The notes beneath the pieces were generated by a model. It was not told the DNA's origin. It saw only the letters and a list, made by a program, of their open reading frames with translations, and did no database searches. This document shows, piece after piece, positions 17,492 to 25,683 of a stretch of 64,000 nt of DNA (positions within the stretch are counted from its first letter, which is position 1; the number at the start of each line of letters is the position of its first letter). The position numbers and the translations under genes are program-made. The stretch covers positions 186,001 through 250,000 of the forward strand of contig NZ_BBMA01000005.1 of NCBI RefSeq assembly GCF_000971215.1. The letters are read 5' to 3'. Source of the stretch: Demequina silvatica (GTDB lineage Bacteria > Actinomycetota > Actinomycetes > Actinomycetales > Demequinaceae).

Positions 17492-18405
17492 GCGCGGCCC
17501 ATGAGGCGCTCCGCGCCCCGGCCCAGGAGGGAGAAGCCGCTCGAGCGGCCGATCGCGGCGGCCTCCGCGATGACGCCGGAGTTGCGCTCGTTGAGGGCGA
17601 GCGTGCCGTCGGTCGAGATCACGCGCGTGTGCAGGGTGAGGCGGCCGCGGGCCACCGTCGCGTGCGCGGCCACCGGAGCGGCGCAGCCCGCGTCGAGCAC
17701 GCGCAGCGCCTCGCGCTCGGCGGTGACGCACGCCCGGGTCTCGGGATGGTCGAGGCGGGCCAACAGGTCGCGCAGCTCCGCAGGCGCATCCTCGCGGATC
17801 TCGATCGCGAGGGCGCCCTGGCCGGGGGCGGGCAGCATGGCGGCGACGTCGAGCGGCTGCGTCGCGTCCTCGGAGCGGCCCAGGCGGTTGAGCCCCGCCG
17901 CCGCGAGCAGCACGCCGTCGAGATCCTGGCCTATGTGGCCCAGCCGCGTGTCCACGTTGCCGCGCAGCGGCCGGACGTCGAGGTCGGGCCGCATCGCGAG
18001 CAGCTGCGAGCCGCGACGCGGCGAGCCGGTGCCGATGCGCGCGCCGGCGGGCAGGTCTTCGAGGACGCGACCATCGGTGCACAGCACGTCGCGCGGGTCC
18101 TCGCGCTCGGGGATCGCGACCACGTCGAGGCCCGGGTACGGCTGCGTGGGGACGTCCTTGAGGGAGTGGACGATGAAGTCGCACTCGTCCGCGAGCAGCG
18201 CCTCGCGCAGCGCCGTGACAAACACGCCGGTCTGCGACAGCCCCACCAGCGAGCCGCGGTCGACGTCGCCCTTGGTGGTGACCTTGACGAGCTCCACGGC
18301 GGCCTCGACGCCCGCCTCCGCCGCCGCGGCGACCACGGCGTCCGCGAACTGCCCCGCTTGCGCCGTCGCGAGCGCGGATCCACGGGTGCCGAGGCGAAGA
18401 TTCAT
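17488..18405 (-). CDS. hemC: Porphobilinogen deaminase HemC
   Basis: Polymerises four porphobilinogens to hydroxymethylbilane. 305 aa. N-terminal LRLGTRGSALATAQAG, HSLKDVPTQ near 81, GTGSPRRGSQL near 126, and the dipyrromethane-attachment cysteine in VLDAGCAAP near residue 240. First heme gene of the run; 34 bases separate it from the upstream MFS stop, so co-transcription with that gene is possible though functionally unexplained. Confidence 0.96.
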   Translation of the reverse strand: MNLRLGTRGSALATAQAGQFADAVVAAAAEAGVEAAVELVKVTTKGDVDRGSLVGLSQTGVFVTALREALLADECDFIVHSLKDVPTQPYPGLDVVAIPEREDPRDVLCTDGRVLEDLPAGARIGTGSPRRGSQLLAMRPDLDVRPLRGNVDTRLGHIGQDLDGVLLAAAGLNRLGRSEDATQPLDVAAMLPAPGQGALAIEIREDAPAELRDLLARLDHPETRACVTAEREALRVLDAGCAAPVAAHATVARGRLTLHTRVISTDGTLALNERNSGVIAEAAAIGRSSGFSLLGRGAERLMGRA

Positions 18406-18439
18406 GCGGTCAAGGGTAGTCGTCGGAGCCTGGGACCGA

Positions 18440-19654
18440 TCACCGGCGGTAGCCCGGCCCCAGGAACACGAGCACGATCGCGACCAGCGCGAGTCCCAGC
18501 GCCACCCACGCGGGCGCGACGTACCCGAGCCCGGCGCCGATCACGATGGCCCCGAGCCCCGTGCCCACCACCGTCGCGGCGTTGAGCGCCGAATGCGACA
18601 GCGCCGCGCCGAGCGACGGCGACGTGTGCGTCGCGTCCATGAGGTGCGCCTGCGCGGCCTGCGAGAAGGTCTGGATGAACACGCCGAGCAGCACCAGCGC
18701 GACCACCACGGGCCAGCCCATCCCGCCCACCAGGCCCAGGAGCAGCAGCGTCGCGGCCACCCCGATGATGCCCACGCGCGAGGTGAGCAGCACCGAGCGG
18801 TCGGTGAGGCGCCCGCCCACGTACGCACCGGCCGTCATGCCGAGGCCGAACAGCGCGAGGACCACGGTGACGGTGGTGGGTGCGAAGCCGTTGGTGTCCT
18901 CGAGCAGCGGCACCATGTACGACTGCACGGCGCCCAGCCCCGCGAAGCCGACCGTGACCGTGAGGATCGCGGTCCACAGCACCCTGCCCCGCAGCGCCGC
19001 GAGCTCCGTGCGGAAGCCCGCGCCGCGCGTGCCGGGCACCGAGGGCACGAACGCCCACATGAGAGCGAAGCCCGCGAGCCCCACCGCGGCGACCACCCAG
19101 TACGCGACCCGCCAGTCCGCCTGGATGGAGATCCACTGCATGAAGGGCACGCCCACGACGATCGCCGCGGTCAGCCCGTACATGATGGTCGCGATGACCT
19201 GGCCGCGGCGCTCGGCTCCGAGCGCGAGCACGCCCACGTACGCGGCGCTGCCGAGCAGCGCGCCGTGGGGAAGGCCTGCGAGCAGGCGCGCCGCGAACAG
19301 CGTCTCGACCGTGGGGGCGAGCGCGGTGAGCGCGGACGTCGCCACGAACACCGCGGACATCGTCAGCAGCAGCCGGCGCCGGTTCCACGCCGCGAGGCCC
19401 ACCATGATGAGCGGCGCCCCGATCACCACGCCGAGCGCGTACGCGACGATGGTCCAGCCGATCATGTCCACCGAGGCGCCCAGGTCGCTCACCTGGTCCT
19501 GGATCACGCCGGAGGCGCCGCCTTGCGACAGGCTGATCCCGAAGCCCGCGACCACGAAGCCTGCGAGCACCAGCGCGGGATGCGGGGCGTGGGCGGTGCG
19601 CGGCAGCAGCCAGCGCGGGGTTCCGGCTTCGGAGGTCGGAGGCAGAGCGGTCAT
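18440..19654 (-). CDS. MFS transporter next to MntR-type regulator
   Basis: 404 aa with about 12 membrane helices; typical MFS loop after helix 2 (LAAWNRRRLLLTM) and drug-exporter-like LLAGLPHGALLGSAAYVGVLAL. The ATG at 19654 shares one base with the regulator stop (TGATG); an in-frame ATG at 19678 is less likely. Substrate not identifiable from sequence; coupling to a metal-sensing repressor suggests a metal, chelate or stress-related export role, which is inference only. Confidence 0.8.
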   Translation of the reverse strand: MTALPPTSEAGTPRWLLPRTAHAPHPALVLAGFVVAGFGISLSQGGASGVIQDQVSDLGASVDMIGWTIVAYALGVVIGAPLIMVGLAAWNRRRLLLTMSAVFVATSALTALAPTVETLFAARLLAGLPHGALLGSAAYVGVLALGAERRGQVIATIMYGLTAAIVVGVPFMQWISIQADWRVAYWVVAAVGLAGFALMWAFVPSVPGTRGAGFRTELAALRGRVLWTAILTVTVGFAGLGAVQSYMVPLLEDTNGFAPTTVTVVLALFGLGMTAGAYVGGRLTDRSVLLTSRVGIIGVAATLLLLGLVGGMGWPVVVALVLLGVFIQTFSQAAQAHLMDATHTSPSLGAALSHSALNAATVVGTGLGAIVIGAGLGYVAPAWVALGLALVAIVLVFLGPGYRR

Positions 19655-20325
19655 CAGGGGCCTTGCGTGACGAGCCACACCGCGGACGCGGTGGCGGGCG
19701 GGACGACGATGTCGGCCGCCTCATCGGTCTCCACGCGGATACCGCCGGACGGATCGGGGCCTAGCACCCGGATCGAGGCGTCCACGGTCAATCCTAGGGC
19801 CGCGAGGTCCCGCAGCACCGCCGGGTCGGAGTCCGACAGCCGCGCAACCGTCCAGCGTCCCGCCGCGGCCTCGGCGAGGTTGGTGCCGTCGAGGGTGACG
19901 ATGCGCCCGGCGGCCGTGGGGATCGGGTCGCCGTGCGGGTCCCGGGTCGGGTGGTCCAGGAGGGCGTCGATCGCGTCGATCATGCGCGGCGAGCAGGCGT
20001 GCTCGAGGACCTCGGCCTCGTCGTGGACCTCGTCCCACCCGTAACCCAGGTGGGTGACCAGGAACGTCTCGATGAGCCGGTGGCGGCGCACCATGTCGAG
20101 GGCGCGCCGCTCGCCCTCCGCGGTGAGCGTGATCGCGCCGTAGGGACGGTGGTCGAGCAGCCCGGCGGCCACGAGCTTGCGGACGTTCTCGGAGACGGTG
20201 GGCGCGGAGACGCCCAGGCGCTCGGCTAGGCGCTTGGTGGTGATGGGGGCGTCGGACCATTCGGTCGCGCCCCACACGATCTTCACGTAGTCCTGCGCGG
20301 TCGCGGTGAGCTGCGCCTCGGTCAT
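19654..20325 (-). CDS. DtxR/MntR-family metal-dependent repressor
   Basis: 223 aa: N-terminal winged helix (APITTKRLAERLGVSAPTVSENVRKLVAAGLL, residues 25-57), metal-binding/dimer domain (RRHRLIETFLV ... VHDEAEVLEHACS, residues 75-120) and a C-terminal SH3/FeoA-like domain (about 150-223). Two ligand positions that are Met10 and Cys102 in iron-sensing DtxR appear to be Asp (AQDYVK) and Glu (DEAEVLEH) here, the pattern of manganese-sensing MntR. So it is probably Mn-responsive, with IdeR-like length. ATG 20325 follows a GGGGAGG site. Confidence 0.85.
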   Translation of the reverse strand: MTEAQLTATAQDYVKIVWGATEWSDAPITTKRLAERLGVSAPTVSENVRKLVAAGLLDHRPYGAITLTAEGERRALDMVRRHRLIETFLVTHLGYGWDEVHDEAEVLEHACSPRMIDAIDALLDHPTRDPHGDPIPTAAGRIVTLDGTNLAEAAAGRWTVARLSDSDPAVLRDLAALGLTVDASIRVLGPDPSGGIRVETDEAADIVVPPATASAVWLVTQGP

Positions 20326-20337
20326 CGATCCCTCCCC

Positions 20338-20355
20338 CCGCGCGCGATCGCGCGG
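20338..20355 (-). terminator. GC-rich hairpin after CopC-like gene
   Basis: CCGCGCG - CGAT - CGCGCGG, a perfect 7-bp stem, 36 bases beyond the CopC-like stop and 13 bases before the regulator start. It could terminate the upstream gene or affect the regulator leader. No T-run. Confidence 0.45.
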
Positions 20356-20390
20356 CCGTCTCCCCTGCGACACACGGTAGCGAGCGCGGG

Positions 20391-20984
20391 TCAGTCCTCG
20401 CGGCGGCGCATGCGCAGCGCGACCGTGAGCGCGAGCGCGGCGGCGGCGACCGCGCCGATGATCACGTACACGGCGGGGTTGGGCCCGGTCTCCTCGTACA
20501 CGGTGACGTGCGGGGTGGGCGAGGCGGTCGGGAGCTCCACGGCGGAGGCGCTGGGCGAGGCGGACGCCGACGCGGACGCGCTCGCGCTCGGGCTCGCGCT
20601 CGGGCTCTGCTCGGCGGGCGCGTAGGTGAAGGCGACCGTCCCCTCGATGGGGTGCCCGTCCGCCGACACCACGCGGAAGACGAGCGTCGTGTCCCCCGGG
20701 ACCAGCGCATCGTCCGGCACCGCCGCGGTCACCGTCTCGGTGACCGGCTCCTCGATCTCGAGCTCCGTGCGCGTGCCGTCGGCGGCCACGATCGCGAGCT
20801 CGTTGCCGATGTCGAGCAGCTGCTCCGTGAACTCCAGCGACACCTCGCGCAGCTCCGTCACGGTCGCGCCCTCCTCGGGGTCCGAGGACACCAACGCGGT
20901 GTGGGCCGCGGCGGGCGTCGCGGCGAGCGCGACGGCGGCGAGAGCCGCTAGGGCGGCAAGGGACCGGGTGAGCGTGCGGGGCAT
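20391..20984 (-). CDS. CopC-domain surface protein with Ser/Ala linker and TM anchor
   Basis: 197 aa. Signal peptide at residues 1-28 (RTLTRSLAALAALAAVALA...AAAHTALVSSDP) with cleavage before HTALVSS, whose His is the first copper ligand of CopC proteins. CopC beta-barrel to about residue 120 (ending SADGHPIEGTVAFTY, with a second conserved His), then a Pro/Ser/Ala linker encoded by GC-rich repeats, one C-terminal helix (about 165-190) and RMRRRED. Orientation therefore extracytoplasmic. May bind copper; no copD next door. Confidence 0.85.
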   Translation of the reverse strand: MPRTLTRSLAALAALAAVALAATPAAAHTALVSSDPEEGATVTELREVSLEFTEQLLDIGNELAIVAADGTRTELEIEEPVTETVTAAVPDDALVPGDTTLVFRVVSADGHPIEGTVAFTYAPAEQSPSASPSASASASASASPSASAVELPTASPTPHVTVYEETGPNPAVYVIIGAVAAAALALTVALRMRRRED

Positions 20985-21089
20985 GGGCCCATGGTCGCAC
21001 GCCGGGTTCACCGGAAAGTCACGCGACCGTCACGCGCCATCAAGCGCGCGGACACCGGCCCGTCGCCCGCGGCTCCCAGACTCGGGAGA

Positions 21090-22211
21090 GTGAAGGTCGC
21101 GCTGGTCGCAGAGTCGTTCCTGCCGCACACGAACGGCGTCACGCACTCGCTGCTGCGGGTGCTCGATCACCTCGCCGCCCGCGGCGACGAGGCCGTCGTC
21201 ATCGCCCCCGAGGCGCCCGGTGCCCCCGACTCGGTCGCGGGCGCCCCCGTCATCCACGTGCCCGCCGTCGGCTGGCCCGGCTACAGGGACGTGCGCGTCG
21301 CGCTGTCGACGGTGCGCGGCGTCGCGCGGATCCTCGAGGAGGTGCGGCCCGACGTGGTCCACCTCGCGTCGCCGTTCATGCTCGGCTGGGCGGCGGTGCG
21401 CGCCGCGGCGGACCTGGGCCTGCCCACGGTCGCGATCTATCAGACGGACGTACCGTCCTACGCCGCCTCGTACCGCGCGCCGTGGGGCGAGCCGCTCCTG
21501 TGGGCGCGCGTGCGCAACATCCACCGCGCCGCGGACCTCACGCTCGCCCCCTCGACCGCGGCCATGAGCCAGCTCGAGTGCCTCGGCGTCGACCGGCTCC
21601 GGCTGTGGCCGCGCGGGGTGGACACCGTGCGCTTCAACCCCGCGCATCGGGACGATGCGCTGCGGGCCAGGTGGGCGCCGCGCGGCGAGGTGGTGGTCGG
21701 GTACGTGGGCCGGCTGGCGCCGGAGAAGAGGGTGGGCGACCTCGAGAGGCTGGCGCGGATCCCGGGCCTGCGGCTCGTGGTGATCGGCGAGGGGCCCGAG
21801 GGGCCGCGGCTGCGGCGGCTGATGCCCGACGCGGAGTTCGCGGGCTTCCTGGGCGGCGGCGAGCTCGCGCGCGCCGTCGCGAGCCTCGACGTGATGGTCC
21901 ACCCGGGCGAGCTTGAGACCTTCGGCCAGTCGATCCAGGAGGCGCTCGCCTCCGGGGTGCCCGTGGTGGCGCCGCGGCGTGGCGGGCCCATCGACCTCAT
22001 CGACCACGGCTCCAACGGCTTCCTGTACGAGCCGGGCCGGCTCGACCACCTCGAGGACGCCGTCGCGGCGCTGGTCGCGCACGAGGACATGCGGTGGCTC
22101 CAGGGCGCGCACGCGCGCGTCTCCGTCGAGGGCCGCACCTGGCCGCACGTGTGCGGGGCCCTGGTGGACCACTACGAACGCGCGATCGCCGCACGGGCGG
22201 TGGCCTCATGA
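21090..22211 (+). CDS. GT4 mannosyltransferase, MgtA-like
   Basis: 373 aa, closely resembling mycobacterial MgtA (GDP-mannose-dependent alpha-mannosyltransferase of glycolipid/lipomannan synthesis): VKVALVAESFLPHTNGVT at the N-terminus, VAIYQTDVPSYAASY near 112, GYVGRLAPEKRV near 200 and the donor-site HPGELETFGQSIQEALASG near 272. GTG at 21090 chosen because homology begins there; the frame opens earlier. Cytoplasmic face of the membrane. Overlaps the next glycosyltransferase by ATGA, giving a three-gene operon with an SGNH hydrolase. Confidence 0.85.
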   Translation: MKVALVAESFLPHTNGVTHSLLRVLDHLAARGDEAVVIAPEAPGAPDSVAGAPVIHVPAVGWPGYRDVRVALSTVRGVARILEEVRPDVVHLASPFMLGWAAVRAAADLGLPTVAIYQTDVPSYAASYRAPWGEPLLWARVRNIHRAADLTLAPSTAAMSQLECLGVDRLRLWPRGVDTVRFNPAHRDDALRARWAPRGEVVVGYVGRLAPEKRVGDLERLARIPGLRLVVIGEGPEGPRLRRLMPDAEFAGFLGGGELARAVASLDVMVHPGELETFGQSIQEALASGVPVVAPRRGGPIDLIDHGSNGFLYEPGRLDHLEDAVAALVAHEDMRWLQGAHARVSVEGRTWPHVCGALVDHYERAIAARAVAS

Positions 22212-23332
22212 GGATCGCCCAGGTCGCGAACTTCTACGGGCCGCGCTCGGGCGGCCTGCGGACCGCCCTGCACGCGCTGGGGCGCGGCTACGTCGAGCAC
22301 GGAGACGAGGTCCTGCTGGTGGTGCCCGGCGACGCCGACGGCGAGCTCCGCACCCGTCACGGGCGGGTGATGACGCTGCACAGCCCGCTCCTGGTGGGAT
22401 CGGGCGGCTACCGGGTGATCACGCGGCTCGCCGCGGTCACCGACGCGCTCGAGCGGTTCGCCCCCGACGTCATCGAGGTGTCCGACCGCACCACGCTCGC
22501 GAGCCTGGGTCCGTGGGCGCGCGAGCGCGGGATCGCGGCGGCGTTCATCGCGCACGAGCGGGTCGACGGCGTGCTCGCCTCCGCGCTCCCCGCGGTCGCT
22601 CACGGCCGCATCGACGGGCTGGCCCGCGCCCACGCCGCATGGATCGCCCGCCGCTTCGACACCATCGTCGCGACCACCGCGTACGCCGGCGCGGAGCTCG
22701 CCGCCGCGGGCGCGACGGTCGAGACCGTGCCCCTGGGCGTGGACCTCGACCGGTACCACCCCCGCCACGCGAGCGCCGCGACCCGTCGCCGCCACGCCCC
22801 CGACGACGTCCCGCTGGTGGTGATGGCCTCGCGGCTGTCGCGAGAGAAGCGCCCCGACCTCGCGATCGGCGCGGCGCGGGAGCTCGCGGCCCGCGGACGC
22901 CTCGTGCGGCTGGTGATCGCCGGCTCGGGACCCCTGGCGCGGCCGTTGCGGCGCGCCGCCGCCGGGCTGCCGGTCGAGCTGCTCGGGTTCGTCTCCGACC
23001 GCGACGCGTTCGCCTCCCTGCTCGCGTCCGCCGACGTCGCGATCGCGCCGGGCCCCATCGAGACGTTCGGGCTCGCCGCGCTCGAGGCGCTCGCGTGCGG
23101 CACGCCCGTGGTGGCGAACGCCGCCTCCGCGCTGCCGGAGGTGGTGGGCGACGCCGGGATCGCGGCGGCGGGCGATCCGGGCGCCTTCGCCGACGCGATC
23201 GAAACGGTGCTGGCCCGTGACGGACGTTCACGGCGGCTCGAGGCCCGAGCGAGGGCGGTGCTGTTCCCCTGGTCCGCGTCGGTGGCCGGCATGAGGGCGG
23301 TCCACGCGCGCAGCCTGACGGGCGTGCGGTGA
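22208..23332 (+). CDS. GT4 glycosyltransferase (partner of MgtA-like)
   Basis: 374 aa GT-B fold: N-terminal VANFYGPRSGGLRTALHALG, linker VPLGVDLDRYHP near 178, ASRLSREKRPDLAIGAARE near 205 and nucleotide-sugar site GPIETFGLAALEALACGTPVV near 282 (E-X7-E motif). ATG 22208 overlaps the upstream stop. Sugar and acceptor unknown; likely acts on the same glycolipid as the preceding enzyme. Confidence 0.85.
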   Translation: MRIAQVANFYGPRSGGLRTALHALGRGYVEHGDEVLLVVPGDADGELRTRHGRVMTLHSPLLVGSGGYRVITRLAAVTDALERFAPDVIEVSDRTTLASLGPWARERGIAAAFIAHERVDGVLASALPAVAHGRIDGLARAHAAWIARRFDTIVATTAYAGAELAAAGATVETVPLGVDLDRYHPRHASAATRRRHAPDDVPLVVMASRLSREKRPDLAIGAARELAARGRLVRLVIAGSGPLARPLRRAAAGLPVELLGFVSDRDAFASLLASADVAIAPGPIETFGLAALEALACGTPVVANAASALPEVVGDAGIAAAGDPGAFADAIETVLARDGRSRRLEARARAVLFPWSASVAGMRAVHARSLTGVR

Positions 23333-24090
23333 CCGGGCCCCGCGTGGTCGCGCTCGGCGACTCGATCACGCTCGGGGTCGGCGACGGCGTGCAGCGCTCG
23401 TGGGGGCAGGTGGGCTGGGCCGCCCACGCGGCGGCGGGGCTCGGAGCCTCGTCGTTCCTCAACCTCGCCGCCAACGGCGTGCGGGCGCGCGAGATGCTGC
23501 AGCGCCAGGTGGGCGTCGCGGTCGCCGCTCGACCGGACGCGGTGCTGCTCACCGTGGGCGGCAACGACGTCCTGCGCGGCGACTTCTCCCCCGCCGAGGT
23601 GGAGGCGGCGCTGGGCTCTGCCGTCTCTCAGCTCGCCCGCCCCGGGCGCGCGATCGTCACGGTGTCGCTCGACCGGATCGGGCTGTTCGACCTCGCGCCG
23701 CGACGGGTCGCGGAGGCGATGGCGCGGCGGATCGGCGAGGCGAACGCCGCGATCGCGCGGGCCGTCGCCGGCACCGACGTCACGGTGATCGACGGGGCGA
23801 CGCTGCTGAGCTCGCTCGGCCGGCGCGCCTGGCACATCGACCGGATCCACCCGTCGCCGCTGGGGCACCGCGCGCTGGCGGACGCCGCCGTCGACGTGCT
23901 CGGTGAGCGCTGGCCGCGCCGGTGCGCCATCGCGGCGCCGCCCCCGCCTCCCAGCCCCGTCGCGGTCGCGGCGTGGCTCGCGGTCAACGGGGTGCCGTGG
24001 GCGCTCAAGCGCAGCCGCGACCTCATCCCCCAGGTGACCATGGTGGTCGCACGCGAGCTGCGCGACGAGCGTCGCTCCGCGCGCGCCTGA
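23329..24090 (+). CDS. SGNH/GDSL-family hydrolase
   Basis: 253 aa esterase/lipase fold: block I VVALGDSITLG (nucleophile Ser near residue 11), block III VGGNDVLRGDF (Asn near 79) and block V IDRIHPSPLGH (Asp and His near 174-177). No signal peptide. GTG 23329 overlaps the glycosyltransferase stop (GTGA), so it may trim or transfer acyl groups on the glycolipid made by the operon. Ends with a basic 60-residue tail of unknown role. Confidence 0.85.
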   Translation: MTGPRVVALGDSITLGVGDGVQRSWGQVGWAAHAAAGLGASSFLNLAANGVRAREMLQRQVGVAVAARPDAVLLTVGGNDVLRGDFSPAEVEAALGSAVSQLARPGRAIVTVSLDRIGLFDLAPRRVAEAMARRIGEANAAIARAVAGTDVTVIDGATLLSSLGRRAWHIDRIHPSPLGHRALADAAVDVLGERWPRRCAIAAPPPPPSPVAVAAWLAVNGVPWALKRSRDLIPQVTMVVARELRDERRSARA

Positions 24091-24120
24091 GCCCTGCGCA
24101 GGGCGAACAACCGTCGAAAG

Positions 24121-24211
24121 CCAATGACGGATGTGACTGAAGTCATCCGGCGTGAAGGATGGGCCTGTCCCATCCTTCACGCGAGAAGACTCGTGTCACA
24201 TCCGTCATTGG
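24121..24211. repeat. 91-nt nested hairpin between convergent genes
   Basis: Symmetric structure: CCAATGACGGATGTGAC (24121-24137) pairs perfectly with 24195-24211; 12 unpaired bases on each side; then GCGTGAAGGATGGG (24150-24163) pairs perfectly with 24169-24182 around a 5-base loop. The left internal segment has its own small palindrome (TGACT-GA-AGTCA at 24134-24145). It sits between convergent SGNH and DoxX genes, so a two-way terminator is possible, but length and structure also fit a MITE-like repeat. Both strands read similar short peptides through it, which is a consequence of the symmetry. Confidence 0.8.
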
Positions 24212-24230
24212 GAGTCGCACGTGCGGCTGG

Positions 24231-24803
24231 TCAGACCAGCCAGCTCTTCTCGCCGACCAGCCCGCGCCACCAGCGCCCGAGCCCGATCGACTGGTGCTCG
24301 AGCTCGACGTACACGATGCCGAGCGCGGCGAGCGCGTAGATGAGGTGCTCGTCGAGGAACGGGTTGGTGGAGGGCCACATCTGCGTCATGTACATCATGA
24401 GCAGCATCGCGGCCGCGGCCCACGCGCCCACCTTGGTGCCGATGCCCAGCATCAGCGCGAGGCCCACGCCCAGCAGGCCGAGCATGAACGGCCAGTCCGT
24501 CCAGCGCTGCCCGCCCAGGTCCACGAAGAAGTCGTGGAACGGGCTGTTGACGTTGCCGCCGTAGACCAGGTAGCCCTCGGTGATGGCGCCGCCCTTGATC
24601 CATGCGCTGTCGCACATGTTCTCGATGGTGAAGGAGCCGTCCTCCGCGGTGGTGCGACAGGTGGAGTATCCGAGCCCCAGGAACTTGTCGAGGAAGGCCC
24701 ACAGGAAGTAGAAGCCGAGCGCGAGGCGTGTCACGCTCAGCATGACCCAGCCGAAACCGCTGCGACTGGTCTTGCTCGTGGTGGTCGTGTCGGTGCTGCT
24801 CAT
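24231..24803 (-). CDS. DoxX/DoxD-like membrane protein
   Basis: 190 aa with four or so membrane helices (LSVTRLALGFYFLWAFLDKFLG; WPFMLGLLGVGLALMLG; VGAWAAAAMLLMMYM; HLIYALAALGIVYVEL). Between helices 1 and 2 is a 60-residue extracytoplasmic loop with two cysteines (TCRTT, MCDSAW) that could form a disulfide. DoxX/DoxD relatives act as quinone-linked thiosulfate oxidoreductase subunits or redox partners, but function here is unknown. Start 24803 chosen for spacing to GGAGG; ATG 24806 also possible. Paralog of the next gene. Confidence 0.8.
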   Translation of the reverse strand: MSSTDTTTTSKTSRSGFGWVMLSVTRLALGFYFLWAFLDKFLGLGYSTCRTTAEDGSFTIENMCDSAWIKGGAITEGYLVYGGNVNSPFHDFFVDLGGQRWTDWPFMLGLLGVGLALMLGIGTKVGAWAAAAMLLMMYMTQMWPSTNPFLDEHLIYALAALGIVYVELEHQSIGLGRWWRGLVGEKSWLV

Positions 24804-24943
24804 CATTGCCTCCATGGGATGCGATGCGTGCGTTCCGAGGCTTGTGCCCCCACGGACGCCGGTGTCCGCGTCCCCCACGCTACGCCGGATCGCCCATCAC
24901 CGCTGGAAGCGGACCAAAACTGCCGTGTCGCCCGGACACGAGA

Positions 24944-24974
24944 ACGGGGCCCCGCGCATCGCGCGGGGCCCCGT
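24944..24974 (-). terminator. Strong hairpin terminator after DoxX-like paralog
   Basis: ACGGGGCCCCGCGC, 3-base loop, GCGCGGGGCCCCGT: a perfect 14-bp stem starting 12 bases after the stop of the gene at 24987-25565. It separates the two DoxX-like genes transcriptionally, so the second probably has its own promoter in 24804-24943. Confidence 0.8.
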
Positions 24975-24986
24975 GAGAACTGCCGG

Positions 24987-25565
24987 CTAGACCAGCCAGG
25001 CGTTCTTCTTGACGAGCTCGAGGCTCCTCCACCACTTGCCCAGACCGAACGACTGGTGCGAGAGCTCGACGTACACGATGCCGATCGCGGCGAACGCGTA
25101 GATGAGGTGCTCGTCCAGGATGGGGTTGGTGGTGGGCCACATCTGCGTCATGTACATGAAGAGCAGCATGGCGGCGGCGGACCAGGCGCCCACCTTGGTG
25201 CCGATGCCCAGCATGAGGGCGAGGCCCACGCCCAGCAGGCCGAGCATGAAGATCACGTCGGTCCAGCGCTGCGAACCGAGGTTCACGAAGAAGTCGTGGA
25301 ACGGGCTCGAGGCGTTGCCGCCGTAGACCAGGTAGCCCTCGGTGACGTGGCCGCCGTTGATCCATGCGCTGTCGCAGAAGCGCTCGATGGAGACGGTGCC
25401 GTCCTCGAGGACGCTGCGGCAGGTCTGGAGACCGAGCCCGAGCAGCTTGTCGAGGAACGCCCAGAGGAAGTAGAAGCCCAGCGCGATGCGCGTGACGCTC
25501 AGCATGCTCCAGCCGAGCTTGCTGCGGGTGGCGGTCGCGGGTGCGACCTGCGAGTTGACTGCCAT
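24987..25565 (-). CDS. DoxX/DoxD-like membrane protein (paralog)
   Basis: 192 aa, closely similar throughout to the gene at 24231-24803: the same LGFYFLWAFLDK helix, paired loop cysteines (QTCRSV, FCDSAW), GYLVYGGN-SPFHDFF and LDEHLIYA segments. Tandem duplication with divergence. AAGGAGA precedes two ATGs (25571 and 25565); spacing favours 25565. Lies downstream of a TetR gene in the same direction, 118 bases away, and might be its target. Confidence 0.8.
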   Translation of the reverse strand: MAVNSQVAPATATRSKLGWSMLSVTRIALGFYFLWAFLDKLLGLGLQTCRSVLEDGTVSIERFCDSAWINGGHVTEGYLVYGGNASSPFHDFFVNLGSQRWTDVIFMLGLLGVGLALMLGIGTKVGAWSAAAMLLFMYMTQMWPTTNPILDEHLIYAFAAIGIVYVELSHQSFGLGKWWRSLELVKKNAWLV

Positions 25566-25683
25566 TGTCATTCTCCTTTGTCGCGGACCTTGTGGGCCCT
25601 TGCGCCGGGGATAGCGCCTGCTCAGAACGGTATGGGCGACAGGGAGCAGATCTCAGGGACCTCGGTCCCGATTTGATGAGAAG

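Noticed and set aside
20520..20600. Tandem DNA repeat in the CopC-like gene
   Set aside because: It is a low-complexity Ser/Ala/Pro linker with variable codons, common in surface proteins.
24121..24211. Integron attC site
   Set aside because: Size and fold are suggestive, but no GTTRRRY/RYYYAAC boxes and no integrase or cassette genes.
24124..24339. Short coding frames through the 91-nt hairpin giving similar peptides on both strands
   Set aside because: Similarity of the peptides follows from the inverted repeat itself; no ribosome sites or family resemblance.
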